From NCBI GenBank assembly GCA_902489775.1, contig CABUBH010000049.1, positions 1 through 12,665 of the forward strand: a stretch of DNA of 12,665 bases. Reading direction: 5' to 3'. Of the stretch, positions 7,409-12,665 are shown in pieces; positions within the stretch are counted from its first letter, which is position 1, and each line of letters begins with the position of its first letter. The notes below the pieces were generated by a model. The model worked only from the letters and a program-made list of their open reading frames with translations, did not search any database and was not told the DNA's origin. Both the position numbers and the translations under genes were made by a program. Source of the stretch: an uncultured Collinsella sp. GTDB taxonomy: Bacteria > Actinomycetota > Coriobacteriia > Coriobacteriales > Coriobacteriaceae.

Positions 7409-8123
7409 GCATATCCTCCGAGGTCTTGTCGACGACCAGGTTGTCCTCGCCCTCGACTGCCTCAACATTCACAACATCGGTATCGAGCAGTTCGCGCTCT
7501 TCGTCCAGGTCCTCGGCCTGCTCCTCGAGCGTGGACTGAATGCTGCGGCCGCTCAGACGCTCGCGGATAAACTGTCGCGACTGCTCGTCGGGGGCAAACT
7601 GCTCCAGATCGGGCAGGTCGCGGGTGGAGCGAAGACCGAACTTTTCCAAGAAGGCGTTGGTCGTGCCGTAGATGATGGCCTGACCGCGCTCGGGGTCGCG
7701 GCCGAGCTCGCGCACCAGGCCCTTGTCCACGAGCGACGCGATGACGCCGTCGGAGTTGACGCCGCGGATGCCCTTGACCACCTCGCGCGTGACGGGCTGG
7801 TGGTAGGCGATAACGGCCAGGGTCTCGAGTGCTGCCTGCGACAGTTTTTGCGTGTCCCAGCTCAGCACGTAGGCCTCGACCACATCGTGGTAGGCGGGGT
7901 GCGTAAACAGGCGCCAGCCGCCGGCGACCTCGCGCAGTTGAAAGCCGCGGTTGGCCTCCTCGTACTCAACCTTGAGCTCGGCCAAAAGCGACGCGCACTC
8001 GCCCGGGGCGATATCCAGTGCGCCGGCCAGCGCGGGCGCACTCACCGGGTCGCTCGACACCAGCAGCAGCGCCTCGAGGGCGCCTTTGAGGCTGTTTGCC
8101 TCCAGCGTGGAAAGGGTTGACAT
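7395..8123 (-). CDS. scpB: Segregation and condensation protein B
   Basis: Kite subunit of the Smc-ScpAB condensin, which organises and separates sister chromosomes; it dimerises and binds ScpA. The 242 residues hold two winged-helix domains (about 12-75 and 92-165). The second has the hallmark LSQAALETLAVIAYHQPVTR (94-113), followed by IRGVNSDG (119-126) and a GR-G-YGTT-FLEKFGL run ending in DLPDLEQF. After residue 197 there is a strongly acidic, probably disordered tail. TAGGAG lies about 8 bases before the ATG. The gene follows scpA by 11 bases, and its last codons contain the rluB ribosome binding site and start. The smc gene itself is not in this window. Confidence 0.97.
   Translation of the reverse strand: MSTLSTLEANSLKGALEALLLVSSDPVSAPALAGALDIAPGECASLLAELKVEYEEANRGFQLREVAGGWRLFTHPAYHDVVEAYVLSWDTQKLSQAALETLAVIAYHQPVTREVVKGIRGVNSDGVIASLVDKGLVRELGRDPERGQAIIYGTTNAFLEKFGLRSTRDLPDLEQFAPDEQSRQFIRERLSGRSIQSTLEEQAEDLDEERELLDTDVVNVEAVEGEDNLVVDKTSEDMHDED
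7415..7419 (-). promoter_or_regulatory. Ribosome binding site that decides the rluB start
   Basis: GGAGG on the minus strand, 6 bases before ATG 7408 and inside the last codons of scpB. The open frame continues upstream to 7468, but no comparable SD is seen there, so this site selects the 321-residue form of RluB. Confidence 0.75.
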
Positions 8124-8134
8124 GGTTGCCGCTC

Positions 8135-8944
8135 CTATTCGGTGAGCTCGGGGCCCTCGCCGGGCACGTATGCCTCGGCGCCCTCGACGCGGTTGATTTG
8201 AATGGTTCCAAAGATCTCGTCCTGGCTCAGCGTGAGCGAGCCGCGCTTGGCGAGCTCGAGCATGGCCAGGAAAGTAACGACGAGCTGCTCGGTAGTGGCG
8301 TCGCCGTCCAAGAGCTCGCGGAAGGTGCAGGTTTGGTGCGCCATGGTGAAGCGGTCGACCGAGGCCACGGTCAGGTCGAGCGGCACGCGATGCGGTGCCA
8401 CGTGCTCGGCCTCCAGCAGGAAGGTCTGGCGCTTGCCGTCCAGGTCGGCACAGATGACGGCAAGGCCGCGCAGGGTAATGCCGGCCAGGTAGTCGGGCAT
8501 GAGGCCCAAGAACTCGGGGTCGGGGCCGGCCACGCGCGGATGCATGCGGCTCTCGGCCTGCATGCGCGCGCCAAGAGCCGCCGCCGCGCCTTTAAACTGC
8601 TTGTAGGCGATCAGGCGCTGGATCAGGACCTCGCGCAGGGCGTCGCCGTCGAGCGCGCTGAGTTCCTCGAGGTCTTCGTCGTCCTCGTCATCGTCGACAG
8701 ATTTGCTGGGGGCCTCCTGGGGTACCAGCGAGGCGGCCTTGATGTCCAAAAGGGTTGCCGCGACCAGCAAAAAGTCGCTCGCCACATCGAGGTCCAGCGC
8801 CTCGATGCGCTCGACCTCGGCAAGGTATTGCTCGGCCACCTCGCTGATCGAGATGGCACCGATATCTACTTTTTGGCGGGTTACCAGCTGCAGCAGCAGG
8901 TCGAACGGTCCGCTGTAGACCTGCGTCGACACGCGATACGACAT
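8135..8944 (-). CDS. scpA: Segregation and condensation protein A
   Basis: Kleisin subunit that bridges the Smc heads and binds ScpB in bacterial condensin. The 269-residue product begins with the family signature VYSGPFDLLLQLV (9-21). It continues with the helical N-terminal domain to about 78 (DFLLVAATLLDIKA), an acidic linker rich in Asp/Glu at about 84-94, and a C-terminal winged helix at about 215-255 (VVTFLAMLELAKRGSLTLSQDEIFGTI). The ATG is preceded by a perfect SD, AAAGGAGGT, 5 bases away. The 84-base gap upstream and this strong SD suggest that scpA may begin its own transcript in addition to readthrough from the protease gene. Confidence 0.97.
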   Translation of the reverse strand: MSYRVSTQVYSGPFDLLLQLVTRQKVDIGAISISEVAEQYLAEVERIEALDLDVASDFLLVAATLLDIKAASLVPQEAPSKSVDDDEDDEDLEELSALDGDALREVLIQRLIAYKQFKGAAAALGARMQAESRMHPRVAGPDPEFLGLMPDYLAGITLRGLAVICADLDGKRQTFLLEAEHVAPHRVPLDLTVASVDRFTMAHQTCTFRELLDGDATTEQLVVTFLAMLELAKRGSLTLSQDEIFGTIQINRVEGAEAYVPGEGPELTE

Positions 8945-9028
8945 TTTCGACCTCCTTTGACGGCGCCTTCGCGGCGCGGTTTGGGTGCATGTTGCGACCG
9001 TTTTGCACGGTCGACCTGTAAGTTTACC
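8945..9028 (-). promoter_or_regulatory. Structured leader of scpA
   Basis: Untranslated gap between the protease stop and scpA. In the transcript sense it has one 6-bp stem with a 7-base loop (CGACCG/CGGTCG, positions 8995-9013), then a GC-rich 5-bp stem GCGCC/GGCGC just upstream of the AAAGGAGGT site. No T-run follows either stem, so they do not look like terminators. A role in mRNA stability or translation is possible but unproven. Confidence 0.45.
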
Positions 9029-9049
9029 CTAGATGCCGGTAATTGCGAA
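9021..9049 (-). promoter_or_regulatory. Candidate internal promoter for scpA
   Basis: Minus strand TTCGCA (9044-9049), 17-base spacer, TAAACT (9021-9026). Each box matches the sigma-A consensus at 4 of 6 positions. The -35 box lies in the last codons of the protease gene. Initiation would fall near 9014, at the base of the first leader hairpin. Modest support. Confidence 0.4.
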
Positions 9050-9712
9050 GTTGAGCAGGTGCTCAGCCAGCGGATACACGGTAACGTCGAAATAGCGGCC
9101 GATCACGTCGATGCCGGTCCACATGGGCAGCAGATACAGCACAATGATAAGGATCGGCATGGCGTATTGCTGCAGGCGATAGTAGTTGGCGAGCGCCTTG
9201 CCTTTGAGGAACGGCACGATGATCGACGAGCCGTCGAGCGGCGGGATCGGGATGAGGTTAAAGAACGCGAGCGACAAGTTGACCACGATAAAGGTGGCGC
9301 CGAAGTTCATGATTTGGGATGCCACGGCAAAGGACATGCTGGCGTAGAGGTTGCCGTATGCTGCGTGCATGAGGGCCGCTGCGAGGCATGCCAGTGCGAT
9401 GTTCGATGCGGGGCCGGCAACGCTCACCAAGACCTCGTCGCGCTTGGGGTGCTTAAGGTTGTTGAGGTAGACGGGCACAGGCTTGGCGAAGGCGAACACC
9501 GGACCGCCGGCGGCAAGCATGAGCAGCGGCAGGAGGATGGTACCGAACGGGTCGATATGGTTGAGTGGGTTGAGCGAAACGCGACCGCGCGAACGGGCCG
9601 TCTTGTCGCCGAGCGCCCAGGCCGCGGCGGCGTGCGCGCTCTCGTGGATGACGATGCCCACGATGACGGCGACAGCGCTGGCGAGCAGGTTCATGAGGTA
9701 GCTGCTGGACAT
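9029..9712 (-). CDS. M50-family site-2-type membrane protease
   Basis: Predicted zinc metalloprotease acting within the membrane, of the short Rip/SpoIVFB-like type without a PDZ domain. The 227 residues include the zinc motif HESAH (23-27, catalytic Glu24) in the first hydrophobic helix and the second metal-site motif NLIPIPPLDG (152-161, Asp160). Four or more further hydrophobic stretches are seen (about 58-77, 95-118, 130-158 and 183-198). The substrate is unknown. The ATG has GGGGAG 6 bases upstream and follows the small membrane protein gene by 9 bases. A short M50 gene next to scpA is a common arrangement in Gram-positive genomes, but no functional link to condensin is established that I know of. 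Confidence 0.93.
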   Translation of the reverse strand: MSSSYLMNLLASAVAVIVGIVIHESAHAAAAWALGDKTARSRGRVSLNPLNHIDPFGTILLPLLMLAAGGPVFAFAKPVPVYLNNLKHPKRDEVLVSVAGPASNIALACLAAALMHAAYGNLYASMSFAVASQIMNFGATFIVVNLSLAFFNLIPIPPLDGSSIIVPFLKGKALANYYRLQQYAMPILIIVLYLLPMWTGIDVIGRYFDVTVYPLAEHLLNFAITGI

Positions 9713-9721
9713 AGCGCTCCC

Positions 9722-10018
9722 CTAGCGAACGCGGCGCGAGGCGCGCGTGAGCAGGTAGTCGGCCACAAACAGGATGACGGCGACGATGGCGTAATCCAGG
9801 CGGAACACACCGCCAAAGGGCGATGTGATGACGCCGTAGCCGGCGATAGCACTCGGCAGCGCGCGCGAAAGCTCAACGACAAAGCCCACAATCTGCAGCT
9901 TGGCTGTGAGGCCGCTAAAGCACAGCAGCACGGTCATCGCGCTCATAAAGATGCCGCAGATGCGACAGGCGATGGCGATGATGCTCATCGCCACGGCGGT
10001 GGCTTTACGAGAGTTCAC
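9722..10018 (-). CDS. Small hydrophobic membrane protein, unrecognised
   Basis: I do not recognise this 98-residue protein with confidence. It has a basic N-terminus (MNSRKA), hydrophobic segments at about 6-36 and 74-91, a less hydrophobic middle stretch (41-65), and a basic C-terminal end (TRASRRVR). A CRIC motif (Cys18, Cys21) lies in the first segment. The segment ITSPFGGVFRLDYAIVAVIL (64-83) distantly recalls the second half of YggT-family proteins, which is a weak resemblance. The GTG start is chosen because GAGGAG lies 7 bases upstream and the gene then overlaps the ABC-F stop by 14 bases. An ATG at 9988 is an alternative but has no SD as good. The tight packing supports a real, co-translated gene. 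Confidence 0.75.
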   Translation of the reverse strand: MNSRKATAVAMSIIAIACRICGIFMSAMTVLLCFSGLTAKLQIVGFVVELSRALPSAIAGYGVITSPFGGVFRLDYAIVAVILFVADYLLTRASRRVR

Positions 10019-12038
10019 GCGCGGTCTCCTCTTCGATCTGGGTGGAAAGCTCCAGCCATTCGTCCTCGAGCTTGGGCAGCTCTTGCTTAAGGCCGTTATA
10101 TTCCCCCAGCGCGGCGTTGAACTTATCCTGATCGGCATAAAGCTCTTCACTTGCCATCAATTCCATAAGCTCGTCATAGCGGGCGCGCTTTTTGTCGAGC
10201 TCGGCCTCGATCTTCTTGAGCTGGTTGCGCACGCCCTTGAGCTTTTTGTTGAGCGCGGCGCGGGCCTGGGCCTCGGCACGCTTTTGCTCCTTGGTCTTTT
10301 TTCCCTCGGCAGGCTTGGGGGCCGCAGCGGGGGTATCGGCCTGGGCAGCGCTGGCTTTGGTGGACTTGGCCGCGGCAGGCACGCTCTCCCCTGCTGCCTC
10401 GGCGGCGGCACGGGCTGCGAGGTCCTCGCGCTTGTAGAGGTAGTAGTCGTAGTCGCCGTCGTAGACCGTGACCTTGCCGTCGCGGATGTCGATGACGCGG
10501 TTGGCCACGGCGCGCACCAGGTGCTCGTCGTGGCTGATCAGCACGATGGTGCCGGGGAAGTTTTGCAGGGCGTTCTCGAGCATGTCCACCGAGTCGATGT
10601 CCAGGTGGTTGGTGGGCTCGTCCAGGCACAGGAGCGCCTCGGGGGCCACAAGCATCTTGGCGAGCGCCAGGCGCGCCTTTTCGCCGCCGGAGAGAACGCG
10701 GACCTGCTTTTCGATGGAATCGTTATCGCTAAACAGGAAGGCGCCCAGCAGGCTGCGCTGTTGCGGCACGGTCCACTTGGGCGTGACGGTGTCGATCTCT
10801 TGCAGGACAGTGTTGGACTCGGTCATGCCTTCGAGCGCGTGCTGGGCATAGTAGGCCACACCCACGTTGGTGCCCAGATCGCGGGCGCCGGTGGTGGGCG
10901 GCTCCAGGCCGGCGAGGATCTTCATGAGGGTGGACTTGCCGGCGCCGTTGGGACCGACGAGCGCCACGTGCTCGCCGCGGTAGAGTTTGAGGTCGATATC
11001 GCTGTAGATGTGCTTGTTGCCGTAGGACTTGGACACGCCCTCCAGGCCCACGACCATGTCGCCCGAGCGCGGCGGGTCGGGGAACTTAAAGTCAATGTGC
11101 TTGTGGCCCTCGGGCAGGATGACGAGCTCCTTTTTGATCTGCTCGATTTTGCGGATGCGCTCCTGCGCCTGGGCGGCCTTGGTGGGCTTGTAGCGGAACT
11201 TGTCGACGAAGACCTGCATATGGGCGATGTCGCGCTCCTGGGCGGCGCGCTTGGCGCGCATCTGCTCCAGGTTGTCCTCGCGCTGCTTGAGATAGCTGCT
11301 GTAGTTGCCGGTGTAGGTGGTTATGCGACGGTTTTCGAGGGCGGCGACGTGGTCGACGCAGGCGTCCATGAAGGCGCGGTCGTGGCTGACGATGAGGACG
11401 GCTCCGTCGTAGTTCGCGATAAAGCCGCGCAGCCACTGGACGCTTTCGAGGTCTAGGTGGTTGGTGGGCTCGTCCAGCAGCAGCAGATCGGGGTGGCGCA
11501 GGAAGAGCTTGGCAAGCGCAATGCGCATCTGCCAGCCGCCCGAGAACTCGGAGCACGGGCGCTCAAAGTCGGTGACTTTAAAGCCGAGGCCGGACAGGAT
11601 TTTGCGTGCGTTGCTCTCGAGCTCGTAGCCGCCCAGGTGCTCAAAGCGGTCCTGGACCTGGCCGTACTCATTTAGGAGCGAGTCGACATCCTTGCCCTGC
11701 TCAGAGAGCTCGGTGATTTGGGCCTGCAGCTCGTTGGCGCGCTCGCCCATGCGGCGGATTTCCTTGGCAGCGGCCATGACCTCGGCAAGGATGGTGGTGT
11801 CCTTTTGCTCCAGGTTGGTTTCCTGCTCTAGGTAGCCCACCTGGCAGTCCTTGGCGTACTGGACCTGGCCGGCGTCGGGGCTGTCGATGCCCATGATGAT
11901 CTTGAGCATGGTGGTTTTGCCGGCGCCGTTGGGTCCCACGAGCGCAAAGCGCTCGCCGGGGTTGATCTGGAAGGACGCGCCGCTAAAGAGGACGCGCGCG
12001 CCGAAGCTTTTTTCGATCTTGTCGACCAGGAGGATCAT
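10005..12038 (-). CDS. ABC-F family ATPase, YheS/YdiF type
   Basis: Soluble twin ABC ATPase of the ABC-F family, whose members bind the ribosomal E site and affect translation; it has no membrane domain and so is not a transporter. The 677 residues contain ABC1 with Walker A GPNGAGKT (35-42), signature FSGGW (165-169) and Walker B with DEPTNHLD (189-196). A linker of about 235-320 with YTGNYSSYLKQRE and FRYKPTKAAQAQ corresponds to the tRNA-facing interdomain region. ABC2 has GPNGAGKS (362-369), LSGGEKAR (449-456) and DEPTNHLD (473-480). An Ala/Lys-rich linker (about 540-580) leads to a C-terminal coiled coil (about 585-675). Both catalytic Glu residues (190, 474) are present. The FSGGW signature, linker and coiled-coil tail resemble E. 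coli YheS. The SD before the ATG (AAAGG) is only moderate. Confidence 0.95.
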   Translation of the reverse strand: MILLVDKIEKSFGARVLFSGASFQINPGERFALVGPNGAGKTTMLKIIMGIDSPDAGQVQYAKDCQVGYLEQETNLEQKDTTILAEVMAAAKEIRRMGERANELQAQITELSEQGKDVDSLLNEYGQVQDRFEHLGGYELESNARKILSGLGFKVTDFERPCSEFSGGWQMRIALAKLFLRHPDLLLLDEPTNHLDLESVQWLRGFIANYDGAVLIVSHDRAFMDACVDHVAALENRRITTYTGNYSSYLKQREDNLEQMRAKRAAQERDIAHMQVFVDKFRYKPTKAAQAQERIRKIEQIKKELVILPEGHKHIDFKFPDPPRSGDMVVGLEGVSKSYGNKHIYSDIDLKLYRGEHVALVGPNGAGKSTLMKILAGLEPPTTGARDLGTNVGVAYYAQHALEGMTESNTVLQEIDTVTPKWTVPQQRSLLGAFLFSDNDSIEKQVRVLSGGEKARLALAKMLVAPEALLCLDEPTNHLDIDSVDMLENALQNFPGTIVLISHDEHLVRAVANRVIDIRDGKVTVYDGDYDYYLYKREDLAARAAAEAAGESVPAAAKSTKASAAQADTPAAAPKPAEGKKTKEQKRAEAQARAALNKKLKGVRNQLKKIEAELDKKRARYDELMELMASEELYADQDKFNAALGEYNGLKQELPKLEDEWLELSTQIEEETARELS
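10026..10031 (-). promoter_or_regulatory. Ribosome binding site supporting the GTG start at 10018
   Basis: GAGGAG on the minus strand lies 7 bases before GTG 10018 and inside the last codons of the ABC-F gene. It is the best SD near the small membrane protein and is the main reason for choosing that start. Confidence 0.65.
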
Positions 12039-12069
12039 GGTGCCGCCTTTGACCTAGTGTGCCAATATG

Positions 12070-12097
12070 AAAAAAGGCCCCAACTTGCGTTGGAGCC
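12070..12097 (-). terminator. Intrinsic terminator of tRNA-Ala(GGC)
   Basis: Minus-strand 9-bp stem GGCTCCAAC/GTTGGGGCC (one G-T pair) with a GCAA tetraloop, followed by TTTTTT. It lies 16 bases beyond the tRNA 3' end and only 31 bases before the ABC-F start. Confidence 0.92.
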
Positions 12098-12142
12098 TCA
12101 TTCAATGCTCGGGTGGAGACGAGGGGGATCGAACCCCTGACC
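12071..12142. repeat. Repeat copy 1: terminator plus 3' part of tRNA-Ala
   Basis: Direct repeat of 72 bases matching 12594-12665 at 71 positions (offset 523). The single mismatch (12087 versus 12610) is in the terminator loop. The match is cut by the window end, so the true repeat may be longer. Confidence 0.93.
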
Positions 12143-12186
12143 TCTTGACTGCCAGTCAAGCGCTCTCCCAGCTGAGCTACGCCCCC
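12114..12186 (-). tRNA. tRNA-Ala (anticodon GGC)
   Basis: Folds as a 73-base cloverleaf. The acceptor is GGGGGCG/CGTCTCC with two G-T pairs, the D-stem GCTC/GAGC, the anticodon stem CTTGA/TCAAG with loop CTGGCAG giving anticodon GGC, and the T-arm AGGGG-TTCGATC-CCCCT. The discriminator is A. The next bases are CCC, so the 3' CCA is not encoded and must be added. It reads the Ala codon GCC. A good promoter lies immediately upstream and an intrinsic terminator follows. Confidence 0.95.
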
Positions 12187-12198
12187 GTGCGAAGAAGT

Positions 12199-12227
12199 AC
12201 TATACGGGAACTCGGACCACGATGCAA
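12199..12227 (-). promoter_or_regulatory. Promoter of tRNA-Ala(GGC)
   Basis: Minus strand TTGCAT (12222-12227), 17-base spacer, TATAGT (12199-12204, 5 of 6 matches to the -10 consensus). Expected initiation near 12192 leaves a leader of about 6 bases before the tRNA, as is usual for single tRNA genes. Confidence 0.75.
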
Positions 12228-12330
12228 GGACAATTTTGGAAAATATTCCGCGGGCGCATTCCGGGCGGCAGACCCAAGGCGTACAGAAGTGGGCAACCTG
12301 GACGCATGCTGGCAGATATTGTTGCCTTTG

Positions 12331-12366
12331 AAAAGCAAATAGGCCAGACAAATTGTCTGGCCTATT
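12331..12366 (-). terminator. Terminator-like hairpin after the CAT-anticodon tRNA
   Basis: A 12-bp perfect stem (arms 12338-12349 and 12355-12366) with a 5-base loop, starting 9 bases beyond the tRNA 3' end. On the minus strand it is followed by TGCTTTT, a broken T-run, so termination is likely but the U-tract is not ideal. The plus strand has no T-run after it. Confidence 0.75.
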
Positions 12367-12374
12367 GAAAATCC

Positions 12375-12450
12375 TGGTGGGCCCTCCGGGATTCGAACCC
12401 AGAACCCAGGGATTATGAGTCCCCTGCGCTAACCGTTGCGCCAAGAGCCC
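12375..12450 (-). tRNA. tRNA with CAT anticodon (elongator Met or lysidine Ile2)
   Basis: A 76-base cloverleaf including an encoded CCA. The acceptor is GGGCTCT/AGGGCCC, the D-stem GCGC/GCGC, the anticodon stem GGGGA/TCCCT with loop CTCATAA, a 5-base variable loop, and the T-arm CTGGG-TTCGAAT-CCCGG. It is not the initiator: pair 1-72 is G-C, and the anticodon stem lacks the three G-C pairs next to the loop. Elongator Met and tRNA-Ile2 (C34 changed to lysidine by TilS) share this anticodon. The C4-G69 pair and the pyrimidines at positions 5 and 6 lean slightly to Ile2, but I cannot decide. Confidence 0.93.
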
Positions 12451-12504
12451 TTATAAGTGATGAACACGCACAGTCCTAGTAAAAAAATCCAAACGGTTCG
12501 TCAC

Positions 12505-12562
12505 GTCGAAAAATACTACCATGCGATGGATGCTCATTCAACGCATGGTAGTATTTTTCGAC
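12505..12562. repeat. 21-bp perfect inverted repeat with 16-base loop
   Basis: Arms 12505-12525 and 12542-12562 are exact reverse complements, separated by 12526-12541. Each arm runs from a GTCGAAAAA-type end to an inner ATGCG, so in RNA from either strand the inner stem is followed by a run of five U. It could be a bidirectional terminator, a mobile palindromic repeat or an operator. It lies between the partial tRNA-Ala terminator and the CAT tRNA. Confidence 0.9.
12513..12541 (-). promoter_or_regulatory. Candidate promoter of the CAT tRNA, inside the palindrome
   Basis: Minus strand TTGAAT (12536-12541), 17-base spacer, TAGTAT (12513-12518), each 4 of 6 to consensus. Initiation would fall near 12506, giving a leader of about 55 bases. 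A weaker alternative, GTGACG-17-TACTAG, lies closer to the tRNA. Confidence 0.35.
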
Positions 12563-12593
12563 CGGGATAAGAGAGTCGGTTTAGACCTATATG

Positions 12594-12620
12594 AAAAAGG
12601 CCCCAACTTCCGTTGGAGCC
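12594..12620 (-). terminator. Intrinsic terminator of the partial tRNA-Ala
   Basis: Same 9-bp stem GGCTCCAAC/GTTGGGGCC as the first copy, with a GGAA tetraloop instead of GCAA, followed by TTTTT on the minus strand. Confidence 0.9.
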
Positions 12621-12636
12621 TCATTCAATGCTCGGG

Positions 12637-12665
12637 TGGAGACGAGGGGGATCGAACCCCTGACC
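12637..12665 (-). tRNA. tRNA-Ala, 3' part only (cut by window end)
   Basis: The last 29 bases (T-arm, 3' acceptor strand and discriminator A) are identical to tRNA-Ala(GGC) at 12114-12186, again with CCC and not CCA after the discriminator. The anticodon lies outside the window, so the GGC assignment is by identity of the visible part only. Confidence 0.8.

Larger units (their letters stand above)
12594..12665. repeat. Repeat copy 2: terminator plus 3' part of tRNA-Ala
   Basis: Second copy of the 72-base direct repeat at 12071-12142, with one mismatch at 12610 in the terminator loop. It reaches the window edge, so its far boundary is unknown. Confidence 0.93.

Noticed and set aside
8096..10090. 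664-codon open frame on the plus strand opposite scpA, the protease gene and the ABC-F end
   Set aside because: It lies antisense to several well-supported genes and crosses their intergenic gap. It starts at TTG and has an Ala/Gly/His/Arg/Asp-rich sequence with no recognisable domain. Long antisense frames are expected in GC-rich codon-biased DNA.
9900..11456. 518-codon plus-strand open frame opposite the ABC-F gene
   Set aside because: Antisense shadow; its repetitive Val/Gly/Leu/Ala-rich translation mirrors the codon bias of the ABC-F gene.
12187..12330. Possible extra small RNA gene upstream of tRNA-Ala
   Set aside because: Apart from the tRNA-Ala promoter I find no cloverleaf, stable long hairpin or T-run of its own in this stretch.
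12067..12342. 91-codon plus-strand open frame containing GDRTPDLLTASQALSQLSYAP
   Set aside because: This is the antisense translation of the tRNA-Ala gene, a well-known kind of spurious protein annotation.
11983..12444. 153-codon minus-strand open frame running through both tRNAs
   Set aside because: It consists of translated tRNA sequence (for example GVAQLGERLTGSQEVRGSIPL) and then ABC-F start sequence in another frame; a typical false gene over tRNAs.
12098..12541. Shared 9-mer CTCATTCAA beside tRNA-Ala and in the palindrome loop
   Set aside because: The match is short and the flanks do not align, so it can be chance; not enough to propose a common origin.

Overview
This window looks like the chromosome of a high-GC Gram-positive bacterium, most probably a Coriobacteriia actinobacterium such as Collinsella or a relative. 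The genus is an inference from GC-rich codon use, protein style and gene order; no rRNA or other marker settles it. Every gene I can support lies on the minus strand, so transcription runs from high to low coordinates. It is a housekeeping region. I found no phage, insertion sequence, CRISPR array, toxin-antitoxin pair or defence system.

Right end (about 12064-12665): a tRNA block. It has a partial tRNA-Ala gene cut by the window end, a tRNA with a CAT anticodon, and a complete tRNA-Ala(GGC). Each tRNA is followed by an intrinsic-terminator-like hairpin. The two tRNA-Ala 3' halves and their terminators are near-identical copies 523 bases apart. A 21-bp perfect inverted repeat lies between the partial tRNA-Ala and the CAT tRNA.

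Middle (about 9029-12038): a YheS/YdiF-type ABC-F ATPase, an unrecognised 98-residue membrane protein and an M50 site-2-type protease, packed as ABC-F > small protein > protease.

Left part (1-8944): scpA, scpB, rluB, cmk, plsC, ispH, a DUF512 radical SAM protein, der, plsY and gpsA. Gaps are mostly 2-11 bases or short overlaps. The exceptions are 84 bases before scpA and 66 bases before cmk, so these are the likeliest places for internal promoters or termination control.

Together the genes cover chromosome condensation (ScpA/ScpB), ribosome maturation and translation (RluB, Der, ABC-F, tRNAs), CMP/dCMP phosphorylation (Cmk), isoprenoid supply (IspH) and phosphatidic acid synthesis (GpsA, PlsY, PlsC). 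The least understood parts are the DUF512 protein, the small membrane protein, the palindrome in the tRNA block and a PlsC with Glu in place of the usual catalytic Asp. I did not find a convincing new system.
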